DNA of 64,000 nt from assembly GCF_027943255.1 (NCBI RefSeq), contig NC_072893.1:29596001-29660000 (forward strand), read 5' to 3'. Of this stretch, positions 1-11,189 are shown one piece after another (position 1 is the first letter of the stretch; each line of letters begins with the position of its first letter). Made by a program: the position numbers and the translations under genes. Source of the stretch: Anastrepha obliqua. Lineage: Eukaryota; Arthropoda; Insecta; Diptera; Tephritidae. The notes beneath the pieces are model-generated. The model had not been told where the DNA came from. It saw only the letters and a list, made by a program, of their open reading frames with translations, and searched no databases.

Positions 1-547
1 TTTGAAGATATCCAATCTACCTCCAAATTAAGTTTATGAATCAAATTACCCGCGAAATGTTTGTGTTTGAGATTAAATTCTTCTCAAATTTGCTTTTAAG
101 TGTCAGTGCTGATGTTGTGAGAGGTGTATGAGCACGAGAAGAATACACATACAGATGCATGTAAGATTAGCTATGTACCTTTAATGCTTGAAGCGCCAAC
201 CTTTCTTGGAATGTTTTTGTGGTGTCGTCATGAAGATTCTGGCGAATTGAATGATGATTCAAATTTTATGTAGCTAAAGGGTGCTGTTAGAGGTTCAATT
301 TTTAATTGAACAACGCTGCTTCTAAGGACAGCCATTTTCTCAATTGACAACTGATTTCTATGCATAATTTCCGAGAGTGATAGAAAAAAGATTGCGCCTA
401 TCAGAGAGTGCGCGAAGTCGCATTAGTGCAGTTGTGTAGTGTTGCCAACCCTTTGATATTTGCAATAAATTGAGCGCTTTTCTATGCGCAAAATTGGAAA
501 ATTTTTGAGTTTGGTGTTTATTTCTTTTTTTTAATTTAAAGCTACCC
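1..547. other. AT-rich intergenic DNA, nothing recognised
   Basis: I see no coding region, RNA gene or clear repeat boundary here. The only reading frame is short and low in information. The stretch ends at a short (TTAGG)-type tract near 549-560. Confidence 0.5.
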
Positions 548-807
548 AAGGTTAGGTTAGGTTCGGTAGTAATGGTGGAGTGGGCCCACTTGGACGAAAG
601 AAGTTTGGTTCATCCTTTGTGATACCATTGCAAGCGGGGAAAAAGTGATGGGGAGGGTGGAATATTTGTGGACTATGAACGGTGACTAGTCTGCGGTTGT
701 GTTAGTCTCTTTATGCTGCTGATGAAGTTCATCAGATTTTTGTTATCAAGACCTGCTATATCAGCAGGCACAGAAAAGATGCTTGATGTCTTAGTCCAGC
801 GAGGGCT

Positions 808-1075
808 TATCTTGTTCTTCTTTTTGATTGGCGCGATAACCGCTTACGCGATTTTGGCCGAGTTTAACAAAGCGCCGAAGTGACCCAGCCGAAGCCGCTG
901 AATCTTTATTTGCTGCGCTATGTCTATGCCGTCGTAAGGCACATACAACTCACTGTGCCATCGCCTAGAACAGGCATTCACTGTAACCAACCTACAAAGG
1001 TCCAAAATTACGTTAGGATGGGCATGCTGAGAAACTTGTTGCATATAGAGACTTGTTAGATAACCTCGAAATAGC
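808..1075 (-). mobile_element. LINE 3' end remnant (reverse-transcriptase C-terminal tail)
   Basis: On the minus strand the frame ends in the residues ALLNSAKIA and contains IKIQRLRLGH. The same ending is seen in the better-preserved fragment at 17140-17655. On the minus strand the non-coding end runs into GAA-type repeats (TTGTTCTTC on plus), also as in that copy. The fragment is heavily truncated and the upstream frame is degenerate. It is a second copy of the same non-LTR family. The clade is not resolved. Confidence 0.55.
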
Positions 1076-1146
1076 AAAAAAAAAACGTTTTTGGTCTTTT
1101 TTTAAGGAAATTCGGTGATACGGTATATCACCTATTCTTACCGCTA

Positions 1147-1325
1147 CCGGTCATTTGACCGGTTATGAAATAATTGTTTTTTCAAAACAAATTTTTAATC
1201 AAACACAAAAAAGGGCAAATTGCTAAATTTGATAATATAGGAATTTATATAAAGTTAAATTAACCAAGGAACAAATAGTCAGTTTGTATTTTTAAATTCA
1301 ATTTTCTAACCGGTCATTTGACCGG
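1147..1325. repeat. Pair of CCGGTCATTTGACCGG near-palindromes bounding 147 bp
   Basis: The 16-base motif CCGGTCATTTGACCGG occurs at 1147-1162 and again at 1310-1325. Each copy is a near-palindrome, and the outer flanks are also loosely inverted (ACCGC... outside the left copy, GCGGT... outside the right). This looks like the two ends of a small inverted-repeat element, but I could not define a target duplication. Confidence 0.45.
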
Positions 1326-1339
1326 GCGCGGTACGGTTG

Positions 1340-2835
1340 GTGTTAAATAGAAGAATGGATTTTAAAACTATTTTTTTAATAAAGTTTATTGTACATAACC
1401 TTAAAACATTTATTTAAAAAAAGGCACACAGTAAAGCCAATTTATCACGCATGCAAAGTTCTTTAAAAAGTCCAAGAAATGAGGCACAAATATAGATATT
1501 TCTCAATAAAAAACCATTATTATAGCTAGGAAATGTATTAAAAATATTTGTTATTGTAAATTTTCCAAGTCAAAGATATTTTTTTGTTATTTTTTTTTAA
1601 TGTTATCACAAAAAATTCTAATTTGACATTACAACCCCGCCAATACGCTTAAGCAAAAGCACCAAGCACACACACTATTACACACCTAAGTGCCGATTAA
1701 AAAAATAGGAAAATGTAAAATGATTAAAAAAAAATGTAAATAAAGCGAAAAAATGCCACGCACAACAACACGCGAATAATAACCGAAACCAACAATAACA
1801 GCCTATAATCTGACGGGAAGATAAAAAAATTAAGCTAAATAGAACTTCGTGAACTATTTCTAAAAAGTTTATATTTTACATAATTATAAACATCACATTT
1901 TAATCAGAAGATACCAAAAAAATGTCTGGCAGAAAGAAGTAAAGCTCCGAGGCTATAGAACAAAAAAATTTTAAATCAAGCTACCAAAATGGTAATCTAG
2001 TCACTAATTATACTAGGGTGACGTCATGAAAATCAGCTGATATTGTCAAATTCGCTGAGAGCAAAGTAACCGTAGCACGATAGGTGGCACCTCATTATTC
2101 TCTCCATCGTGCTTAATTTCGTGTAAAGATGTTATAACTTGCTCTTGGCGAGCTCATGTGATCTCAACTCAAAGGAAAATTTTCTATAAGTTTATTTTAA
2201 GGCGCTGGTCTGTGTTGAAACATTTGCAGAGTTATTGAAAGACTCGTTAAACCGATACAAATTGAATTTTTGCAGAGCCAGCCATACGCGAACATTGTCG
2301 TCATACAAATTATACATTTCAAATGAAGTTTTGCAATATATTTCTTTAAAAGAATATTCGAGCAAAACGATTCTTGTATATTGACCATCCTGTACATTTG
2401 TTCAAGTAGCTGCTCCAAATGTTGTCTATAATTCCTGTTACATTGTTTATATTTTCAATCTGATTAACTGTTTGTTTTAATGAAATATGTACATACATAC
2501 ATACTTACATATGTACACAGGTATACACACGCACTGACATTGAGTTCACCTAACTGCTATCATTTCACTATCATTTATTGCATCCTCACCAACAAAGCTT
2601 ATCTCCTATACTAAATTAGAAGGCATTTTTAGATAAGAGCGCGTAATGTACGCTGTTTGCATTATTTGAATTATAGGAAAATTTTATAGGATTTTAATAT
2701 TTTACTCAATGTAGTATACACCTTTCTGTGGCGTATAATGCTATTGTAATTATTTTCAAATTTGTTTAATTCTATCAATATTTTGTTTGAATTGTATTGG
2801 AATATTTTAATAAAAAAATAATAAATAATAAATAA
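1340..2835. other. AT-rich intergenic DNA with a partial family-J repeat
   Basis: There is no supported gene. Around 2033-2100 the text (CAGCTGATATTGTCAAATTCGCTGAGAGC, read in two parts: CAGCTGATATTGTC and AAATTCGCTGAGAGC) resembles the repeats at 12548-12841 and 18962-19146 and is probably a diverged copy. Confidence 0.4.
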
Positions 2836-3105
2836 TTGGCGCGTACACTTCTTTTTAGGTATTTGGCCGAGCACCTCCTCCTATTTGTGGTTTGCATCTT
2901 CATGTTTTTCCATAAATGAAGGGACCTACAGTGTTAAGCCGATTCCGAACGGAAAATATTTTTTTAATATACGAGAAGCTTTTTCATGGCAGAAATACAC
3001 TCGAAGGTTGGCCATTGCCTGCCGAGGGGCCTCCGGTATTAGAAAAAAATGTTTCTTAATTTTGGTGCTTCACAGAGATTCGATCCTACGTACTCCGGTT
3101 ATTGT
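2836..3105 (-). repeat. tRNA-derived SINE copy (family S)
   Basis: On the minus strand this copy begins near a box-B-like GGATCGAATCTCTG (3070-3090 region). It runs through the shared body (CGGCAGGCAATGG, GGCTTAACACTG, GCAAACCACAAATAGG, GCTCGGCCAAATACC) and ends in the family tail GTACGCGCCAATTATT. The body matches copies at 28046-28196, 46645-46885, 59185-59430 and 60108-60412. It is probably transcribed by RNA polymerase III when intact; that is inference from the box motifs. Confidence 0.6.
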
Positions 3106-3549
3106 TGATGTTGGTTATTGTTCGTGTGTTATTTGTGCGTGAAATTTGTTCCAAGTTTGTTGTTCTTCTTCTACTTCGCTTCGAGCAGTCCAATCTCTCT
3201 CTCGCAACTGCAGTGTTGCCTAATTTTGGATATGACAAAGCACTAAAATGCCCATTTAAAGAAAAGCAAATACCAAATTTTTATTGAATCACTTAAAAAA
3301 CTTTGTATGTGTGACAAATTGTCTCTACTGCGTGCGTTGTTTTTTTTTTTCAATAAATCCGTTAAGGTTATTGTGCATAAAAGAATGTATAGGGAGAGTA
3401 AAAAGAGTTTTAAAAATCCATCCTTGTATTTAAAACTCATATGAAGGGAACTTCTTTAAACAAAAACCCGAAAAACGCTTTTTTGCTATATTTGAGGTTA
3501 TGTAACAAGATAAGATACTCTTTGTTCAAAAAGACGATTAAACTGCGAG
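3106..3549. other. Intergenic DNA, nothing recognised
   Basis: There are only short overlapping frames without family resemblance, plus a T-run near 3340. No feature is supported. Confidence 0.4.
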
Positions 3550-4090
3550 GTACACTATGCGAATTAAGTGTGTGCCCCCGCACACTGTGACACCGCTGGA
3601 AGCTGGCAAGAAGTCGAACCAAACTACAAACAGTAAACTCTGTGTACAATGCGAGCGCTCCTTTGCGTTAGTGAAAACTCTGACTTTGCTGAACAGCAAA
3701 TATGAATGTAGTGGATTGACTATGGAATCCACCTGTTGGGTGACAAGGCAAATCTGACCAAGGTTCGCTGAAAGAAGGTAAAAGTTTCTCATTTTTCTCG
3801 ACTGTTCCTGCATTCGTGCTGTGATGCGTACAATCAGTGGACATTGCCCGAAGAGAACGCACGGCAAGCGAAAGCGATTCACCTCAAATGTATTCTGTAG
3901 CAACAGCAGAGAGGAAGAGGAGGTAAAGAACATCTACCATATATCTGTCACTACCTCTAAAGAGCAGACGGTCTGTTTACTTTACCGAAATGACCTGGAT
4001 TTCGGCCAAAGACTGTCTCTCAAGCAGCATTCCCCAAACATTAACAGACCTTCAAAGCCGATCAGTATCTTTCGAGGGGCGACCATTTTA
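3550..4090 (+). mobile_element. LINE remnant, RNase H / zinc-knuckle tail
   Basis: In the plus-strand frame around 3820-3960 the residues RTISGHCPKRTHGKR followed by FCSNSREEEE and NIYHI fit the C-terminal block of I/R1-type LINE polyproteins (TGHC...CR-C-EEEEET..H). The frame is interrupted upstream near 3757 and the second Cys of the usual pair is lost, so it is a dead fragment. It is related to the minus-strand remnant at 20030-20910. Confidence 0.5.
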
Positions 4091-4274
4091 ATATATTTCG
4101 ATGCAATTATCTATATTTTATATAATTAAGTGCCTAAATTGTCTCCTATATTCTAAAAAAATATTTTAGAACAAATAAAATTTTTAATGAAAATAAAATG
4201 CAATACAATCGAAGAGACTCTAACCTTCGGCTTTAACATTCGCCGTGATTTTATAAATCACGTTTCGATAATTA

Positions 4275-4495
4275 CAATGTGGCGCAAAATAAATCATCCA
4301 ATTTTGTTTTTGAATAATTTTTTTTGCTAAATAAAGAAAAGAATGATTTTTAATGATGGAAATCTTTATTTTGACCTTCATGCGCCCCATTGCCTGTCTG
4401 TTTGTATGCTGCAACTGTCTAAATCACATAAATATGAGCTCCATTTGCTAAAATTATAAAGCTTCCTATAGGGTGATTAATTTTGCGCCGCCTTG
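4275..4495 (-). mobile_element. 221-bp TA-flanked miniature element (family K, single-unit form)
   Basis: The inverted ends are CAATGTGGCGCAAAATAAAT on the left and, read from the right, CAAGGCGGCGCAAAATTAAT. TA lies immediately outside both ends (4273-4274, 4496-4497), as for Tc1/mariner-type insertion. Its minus-strand interior (AAACAGACAGGCAATGG, AAGGTCAAAATAAAGATTT, CTTTATTTAGCAAAA) is homologous to the left part and one repeat unit of the large element at 14130-15353. Confidence 0.7.
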
Positions 4496-4499
4496 TATT

Positions 4500-5282
4500 T
4501 AAAGCTTGATTATATGAATAGTTGAAATGAATGAAAATATACCAAGTGAATGCTAACTCACTGCTAAATCTTTACTAAACTCAAGAGTAAAACTTCCAGA
4601 CGTGCCGATTTTAAACTATTCGCGTCGCTTATTGGGTTCCAACCTTAAAAATCGCGCCTTAAAAATGTATTTACAGCCCGCAACAAAACGATGGCCAGGT
4701 TTTACTATTTTACTTTCATACTTTGAATATTCATTATTTTTGTATCAACTTATAGCTCATTGCCTGATAGAAACCATGTAAATTCAAACTTAAAATGGTA
4801 TTGGATTTTAAGTAGAATTTTTACAAAAATTTTTTGCATCTGATGCATTCCATTTCAATTCAACCGAGCTATTAACGACATGTTCTTCGATTTCGATGTA
4901 ACTCAAATATGTTGCTCACTGGACAAAATAATGAGACACGTATTTTTTTGTTCGCCCGAAAAAAAATTTTTTCAAGATTTATCGGCAATTTTGGTTTTCG
5001 GCTCAAAATCGATTTTTTTAATTATATAAGAAATGTTTTTTTAATTGCTTATAACTTAGTCAAAAATGAACCGATTTTAGCAAAACTGTAGTTGAAATTT
5101 TTTTATTTTGCAAAAAAACAAAAAGTACGAAACAGGTTTTTTACTCAAAAATTCATTACTCAAAAACAACTGATTTTAGCAACTGGGCATTCAGCTCAAT
5201 TGAAGTTTGAGGTGTCCCTTTGAAGAAAGTTAAAAAAAATACACTTTTTGAAATATTGAGTTTCGAAAAAATTTCGATTTTT
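4500..5282. other. AT-rich DNA with isolated array-like unit
   Basis: There is no gene. A lone copy of the array unit (AAGTAGAATTTTTACAAAAA) is at about 4810-4830, well outside the main array. 4905-5250 has the long T/A-rich text typical of old miniature transposons, but I could not find both ends. Confidence 0.4.
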
Positions 5283-5830
5283 TTTAATAGAATTTTTACA
5301 AACATTTTTTGTATCTTTGAAACTACTTTGTATATGTAAAATTGTGTTTTTTTTTTTAAGTAGCATATTTACAAAATTTTTTTATATTTTTAAAAATTTG
5401 TTGTACATGTAAAATTGTATATTTTTTAAGTAGAATTTTTACAAACATTTTTTGTATCTTTGAAACTTTTTTGTAAATGTAAAATTGTATTTTTCTCGTA
5501 GTAGAATTTTTTTTCTATCTTTAAAACTTTTTTAAAAATTTTTTGTAAATGTAAAATTGTATATTTTTTTAAGTAGAATTTTTACAAACATTTTTTGTAT
5601 CTTTAAAACTTTTTTGTAAATTGTTTGTAAATGTATAATTGTATTTTTTTTTTTAAGTAGAATTTTTACAAATATTTTTTGTATCTTTAAAACTTTTTTG
5701 TATATTTTTTGTATATGCAAAATTGTATTTGGTTTTAAGTAGAGTTTTTACAACAATTTATTTATATATTTTTTTTAAATGTAAAATTGTATTTTTTTTT
5801 GAAGTAGCAACTGTATTGGTGTTTAATTTG
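5283..5830 (+). repeat. Degenerate tandem array, about 70-85 bp units
   Basis: The core GTAGAATTTTTACAAACATT followed by TTTTGTATCTTTAAAACTTT and GTAAATGTAAAATTGTATTT recurs about seven times (starts near 5285, 5360, 5430, 5505, 5573, 5656, 5738). Units vary in length because an inner T-rich segment is present or absent. It is a local satellite with no coding content; the frames seen on the minus strand are artefacts of the repeat. Confidence 0.75.
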
Positions 5831-6032
5831 AATTTTTACAAAATCTTTTTGTAAAAGAGATTTTTTAACAATTTTAAACTTACACTTTACTACGCTTTAA
5901 AAATACATACCGAAAATGTTTATGAAAATTCTAATTAAAAACCAAGAACATTTAGTTTAGATTAACATGGTTTCTATAAAAAAAAACGTGGAATTGTAAT
6001 GAAAAGTTTGTGCAATTTATCTAATTTTTGTA

Positions 6033-6401
6033 AAGGGTGGTTAAATTTCAAGGGCCGATGTTGAATGTGAACCACACCTAAACGTCAACGACACCATTGG
6101 ACTTCTTTCCTTGGGGTTATTTGAAAGAAAAAGTGTACGTCGATAAGCCAACAACAATTCAAGAGCTAAAGGATGAGATTATTCGGCACATTAACGGCAT
6201 AGAACCTCAATTATGCCTCAGCGTCATCGAAAATTTGGACCATCGGATGGAGGTGTGCCGCCGAGGCCGCGGCCGATATTTTGTTCTATGCGTAATTGAG
6301 CCATACCAATATTATCATAATAAAGAAAAATGACAATAATTTCCTAAAAAAATTGTATTTTATTCAAAATCAACACCGGCCCTTGAAACTTAACCACCCT
6401 T
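6033..6401 (+). mobile_element. 369-bp mariner-type deletion derivative, copy 1
   Basis: The inverted ends are AAGGGTGGTTAAATTTCAAG and AAGGGTGGTTAAGTTTCAAG (read from the right), with flanking TA at 6031-6032 and 6402-6403. The interior keeps the C-terminal part of a mariner/IS630-type transposase (FFPWGYLKEKVYVDKPT..., LCLSVIENLDHRMEVCRRGRG) in the frame 6097-6333. The catalytic core is absent, so the element is non-autonomous. The same derivative occurs at 8527-8895. Confidence 0.85.
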
Positions 6402-8001
6402 TATAAAGTTTGAAACTACGTTTTATGTGTTTTTTTTTAACAATATACTTTTATTAAAAAAAAATAATAATACTAAATAATGAAAAAACGAAAATTTGTC
6501 CAAAGTATTCAAAATATAAATAAATTTAAAAAAAATAAAAATCACATATTTTGTACTGAACTCGCTTTAGCTATAAAAAAATTGTGAGAACCAGAGCAGC
6601 TCTGTAATTTTTTCCATATAACGAGTGCTTTTGCAGGTTTTTGTACTTTTTAATTTAAAATTAGCTTTAATAAATATTTTATTGCGTTTATTTCTATTTT
6701 GTTTCTTTCTATTTCTTCACTTTGGTAACAACTTTTTTACACATTTTGTTTCAATTTATTTTTATTTATGTTTTTATTTATTATATTGCTACTTTAGTAA
6801 TTACTGTTTAATGATTTTATAATTGAATTTCAAATTTTTGTTATTGTTATTCACTAGTTTGTGTTTTTACTCTTCGCTTTGGTAATCATAACTTTTAATT
6901 GCACAATAACTACAAATATTTGTATTTTTTATTTTTTGTTTTATTGTGAATTCTAATCATCAGGTTAATAGTGCTTTGATGATTTCGCATCAAATTAATT
7001 TTTTTTTTAGTTTTTTGTGTTCAACATTTTTTTTTTCGTTGGAGTTCAATATTATACTGTATTATAATAGAATTATTTTTTTAATTAAAAAAAAATACGA
7101 GTTTTCATAAATTTTCGTAAACTGAATTTAAATTAAATTTCTTCTTTATTTATTTACTTTACTTTTATTTTTTTATTTATTTATTTTTTTCTTTTTGTTA
7201 TAATTTCTATCTTTATTTTTTCTCTAAAAATGTTTAATTGCAGATTTTTCACAAGAAAACTTTCCGCACAGCATGCACTTCTTCAGTGAAAACCAAATGC
7301 CATGCACATGCATGCATATTCACTTACGTATGTATGTATATACATATTTACGCATACGAGTATTTAGCTTTGCATAGCATCGCTCTGGTTATTGTTATTG
7401 TACAAGTAGCAGTAGCATTCCACAACAATGGAGATCAATTCACACCCACAACTGAGTTATTTGCACTGAACGCACCTTAAATGCTTAATGTAGGAATATT
7501 TTCGAAGTGTGTGTGCTGGTATTTTTTATGCTCGCCTATGATTGTATAAGTGCAGCCTATTTTCCCTACTTACATGCTTGAGTATGTAAGTGGGCTTTAT
7601 TTGCATTGTTATTTATATATTTATATGTATTATATATTTATTTACCTTCCGGTGACTTAAGCAACTTTTTTGAAGCCCTCACCGTTTTTTGTTTTTTTTT
7701 TGTGTGTGTGTGTGTATGTGTTTGTTTTCGTTTTTCACTAGCAATTGTTGCTACGCTATGCCCGTTGCAGCTATTGTTATTGCTTTTATTATGCATTTAT
7801 TACACAAAAGTCAGCAGCATAATTTCTTTTCGGCAATTGTTGTTGCTATTGTTATTGTCTTTTTTTTTTTGTTCAATTCGAAACTGTAACACGATTCAAC
7901 CGAGTATTTGATACCGACTCAGCACGGAGTAGAGCGTTCGTCGTCGCTCCAATTGAACACCACTTGTAAATAAAATATACGAAATATGAAATGTGGGTAG
8001 G
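6402..8001. other. AT-rich intergenic DNA between two mariner derivatives
   Basis: This stretch is T-rich, with poly-T runs, a (TG)n tract near 7702-7714 and CATA/TATG-rich text near 7320-7350. Frames at 7238-7480 and 7606-7911 are low-complexity (Cys/Val from TGTG, Leu/Phe from poly-T) and are not called as genes. Confidence 0.4.
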
Positions 8002-8182
8002 TATAAAAATTTGTTGTGCAGATACAACCGCCGCTGTATCGACTCTTCACGTCCGCAATTGTCGCTGATTCGTTAAAAACTAAACTAAATTATTTGCTTG
8101 CCGTGTTAACTGTGGTGAAATGCCAATTGGATAAAACGTTTCACGTGAGGTTTTCGGTTTTCGGTTTTCTCAATAGGTGAGT
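8002..8182 (+). promoter_or_regulatory. Possible TATA promoter and non-coding first exon
   Basis: TATAAAAA lies at 8002-8009. A transcript starting about 25-30 bp downstream would run through mixed-composition, ATG-poor sequence to a good splice donor, ATAG/GTGAGT, at 8176/8177. Composition here is distinctly less AT-rich than the flanks. No coding exon within reach on the plus strand could be linked to it, so this is only a suggestion; the next plus-strand gene begins near 31.9 kb. Confidence 0.25.
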
Positions 8183-8526
8183 TTCCACCGGTCAACAATA
8201 ATGAGAAGCAGAGAGTTCGAGAGCGGGGCTCACCTGTTGTGTTTTATATATTAATGCTTTAGAGCACACACACAGCACCACCTTCACATTTATTGTGTTG
8301 AGTTGAATTGTTGAGTCTCTCCCAAGTAATGGCAGTCAATTTAGTTGTAGGTATAGAGATGTATTTATGTGCTTTGGTGACCCTTTAAGTAACCACTTTT
8401 TGAGAAGTAAAAAGGCACGAAAAAGTAACCCCACAATTTATAATGAAATATAATTAATAAAAAAATAAGTATATATATTATACCACTTTGCTTCGGCAGG
8501 GCCCTGAAAAATTGAACTTTATTATA

Positions 8527-8895
8527 AAGTGTGGTTAAATTTCAAGGACCGATGTTGAATGTGAACCACACCTAAACGCCAACTACACCGTTGGACTTCT
8601 TTCTTTGGGGTTATTTGAAAGAAAAGGTGTACGTCGATAAGCCAGCACAAATCAAGAGCTAAAGGATGAGATAATTCGGCACATTAACGGCATAGAACCT
8701 CAATTTTGCCTCAGCGTCATCGAAAATTTGCACCATCGGATGGAGGTGTGCCGCCGAGCCATTTGGCCAATATTTTGTTCTATACGGAATTGAGCCATAC
8801 CAATATTATCATAATAAAGAGAAATGACAATAATTTCCTAAAAAAATTGTATTTAATTCAAAATCAACACCGGCCCTTGAAACTTAACCACCCTT
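8527..8895 (+). mobile_element. 369-bp mariner-type deletion derivative, copy 2
   Basis: It has the same length, the same ends and the same retained transposase fragment as the copy at 6033-6401, in the same orientation, with TA at 8525-8526 and 8896-8897. The frame is shifted by small indels: the VDKP region loses one base, and the end reads PSHLANILFY after a frame change. The shared breakpoints show both copies come from one already deleted parent. Confidence 0.85.
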
Positions 8896-8899
8896 TATA

Positions 8900-10184
8900 A
8901 GTATAGGGTAATCAAATTGGATCTACTTTTTCCAATTAAAACACGTAAATTTTTTTGTTTTTTTAGAAAAAGGGTTTTTGTTTTATTGAATCAATATATC
9001 GTTTATACAAGCACTTACAAGTTATAACATTACACAAATGTCTGTATGTGGAGGCAATTGTATTTATGTTTGTATGTAAGTATGTAAATGAAAAAATTCT
9101 TAAATATTCGAACAAATGCTTTGCAGTTTGTCTTTACTAATATTCTTTTACATAATTTATATTTATTAATTTTTCTTTATTTAATGTAAATATCTGTGTT
9201 TCATTGCATATCTAATTAAAATTTTAATTTCTTTGTTGTTTCTCTGTGTGTGTGTTTTTGTTGTTTTTTTTTTTCTCTTTTTTGTAATTTTATTTTACAT
9301 ATTTTTGTCCTTTCATAAAAAGAACTAAACACACAATAGCTGCTAGTCCAATACACACAACATATCGCCATACCGAGCGAAGCTGGAGCGCAGCATAGTT
9401 TTTAAAAAAGTCAGTCGGAATTATTTACGATTAAATTCTACAATGCATTAATTAGTCAATAGAACACAAAATTCATCTGTATGTGTGTAGTGTAGTGTAG
9501 TGTATGAAACGCGGCGAAATGTAACGAATTACGAAAAGAGTTTATGCGAACGCTATTCTGAGTGAGTAAAAAATGTGACAAATGCACAAAAAAAAATTAA
9601 TACCGAATGTTGAGTGTAATAAATCGCAATCGCAGCGCTAATTATTTTTATAACGGTATAATCTATAATACATAAATTGCTTCGCGCATTAATCGATAGA
9701 GTTGCTATGCACTTTGAAAACTTTTTTATTAGTTTGTTTAATTTCATTTGTGTATGTATGTATGCCTATATTTTTATGAATATATTTTTTTTAATCTTTT
9801 GATGTGAGTAAAGGGTGTTGCTTTATACATATATGAACGTTTTTTCCTTTTTTAATATTTATTATTATTAGTTACGACGCTAACATTGCTGCTCAGCATG
9901 CGAGTATAAAATTAAAACAAAAACGTGTAAAAAACGCGGTTTTAGAATTTATTTATTCTTAGCACAATTTTTTTTGTAAAACATCGAATTTTTTTTTCTT
10001 GTTTACAACAAAGTAATAAAAAATTTAATTTAATTTAATTAAATAATAAAAAAAATAAAATAAAAATTAAGTAAATTATTTTAACAGTTTTAATAAATAA
10101 CTTAAATAAAATAAAACAAACCAAAATTAAACTAAAAAATTAAGCAAAAATAAAATAAAATAAAGTAAACTTAAAGGAATCAAC
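8900..10184. other. AT-rich intergenic DNA
   Basis: There is no gene. It contains short microsatellites (TGTGTG near 9246, GTGTAGTGTAG near 9487) and, from about 10020, a long A-rich stretch of AAATA/AAATTA type that runs up to the LINE remnant. Confidence 0.45.
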
Positions 10185-11126
10185 CACACGCTATTAAAGC
10201 AAAGCCTCATTAACAAATTTGAGGCACGGCTGAAAGCTGTATTAAAAACGAGTTTGAACAGTGGAAATAAATGCAAAGTAATTAATACCTGGGCCATACC
10301 TCTTTTGACATACTCGTTTGGAGTAATGAAATGGTCTCAGACAGACATGCTTCGGATTGAAACGCTGATACGCACCACTTTTACAAAGTTTCAAAGCCAT
10401 TACCCTCAAAGTGCTGTGGAAAGAATATCGCTTTCTCGAAACGTTGGTGGGAGAGGAATCATTAATATAATGCGTCTACACTTTTCGCAAACTTTGAAGC
10501 TACGTACATATTTTCTTAGCAGCGAGTCCCATCTATTTAAAGCTATCACTATTTCAGATAATGGCTTTACCCCGCTCAGTTTGATGGAGCAGGATTTCCC
10601 AGTACCTGAGGGGGTTAAATCCCCAGCAGAAATGATCGCAGCATGGAAGGCAAAAACAATACGCGGTGCCATTCCCATGATCTGGAATTGGAATGGATAT
10701 ACGCACAATCATCCAATTTATGGTTTTCTGAAACAGAAGGTTTCGTAATCGCTATCCAGGATCGAGTTATTCCAACCAGAAATTTTCGAAGGTCGATACA
10801 TGGCGAGGCAATAGAAGATAGGTGCCGAAGATGCGGCATTTACGGCGAAACAATCGACCTTATAATTGCTGGATGCAGCGTACTTGCCCCCCGTGAATAG
10901 GTCATGAGACATAACAATATAGCAAAGATCCTCCACGAACAACTTGCGATAAAACACGGTCTTTTACAAGAAGAAACCAAAGGCAATATTGGAAAATCCA
11001 AATTTTAAACTGCACTGGGAAAGATTTATTTCCACCGATCAAACCGCAGCTGCCAACAAACCTGACATCATCTTGTTCGACAAGATAAATAAAACAAACG
11101 AAGTAATCGATATAGCAGTGAAATAA
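10185..11126 (+). mobile_element. R2/R4-type LINE remnant A
   Basis: The frame 10254-10748 carries the end of a reverse transcriptase (INTWAIPLLTYSFGVMKW, then RNVGGRGI). After a frameshift near 10700, the next frame (to 10900) gives the zinc-knuckle block DRCRRCGIYGETIDLIIAGC. Near 11055-11125 the residues KPDIILFD and VIDIAVK match the restriction-like endonuclease of R2-clade LINEs. At least two frameshifts and a stop make it inactive. It stops in an AAATA-rich tract (11124-11177). Confidence 0.65.
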
Positions 11127-11189
11127 AATAAAATAAAGTAAAATAAAATAAAGTAAAATAAATTAAAATAAAATAAAATCACGCGTCTG

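Noticed and set aside
7606..7911. Plus-strand frame of about 100 codons
   Set aside because: Its composition is Leu, Phe, Cys and Val from poly-T and TGTG repeats; there is no domain and no splice context.
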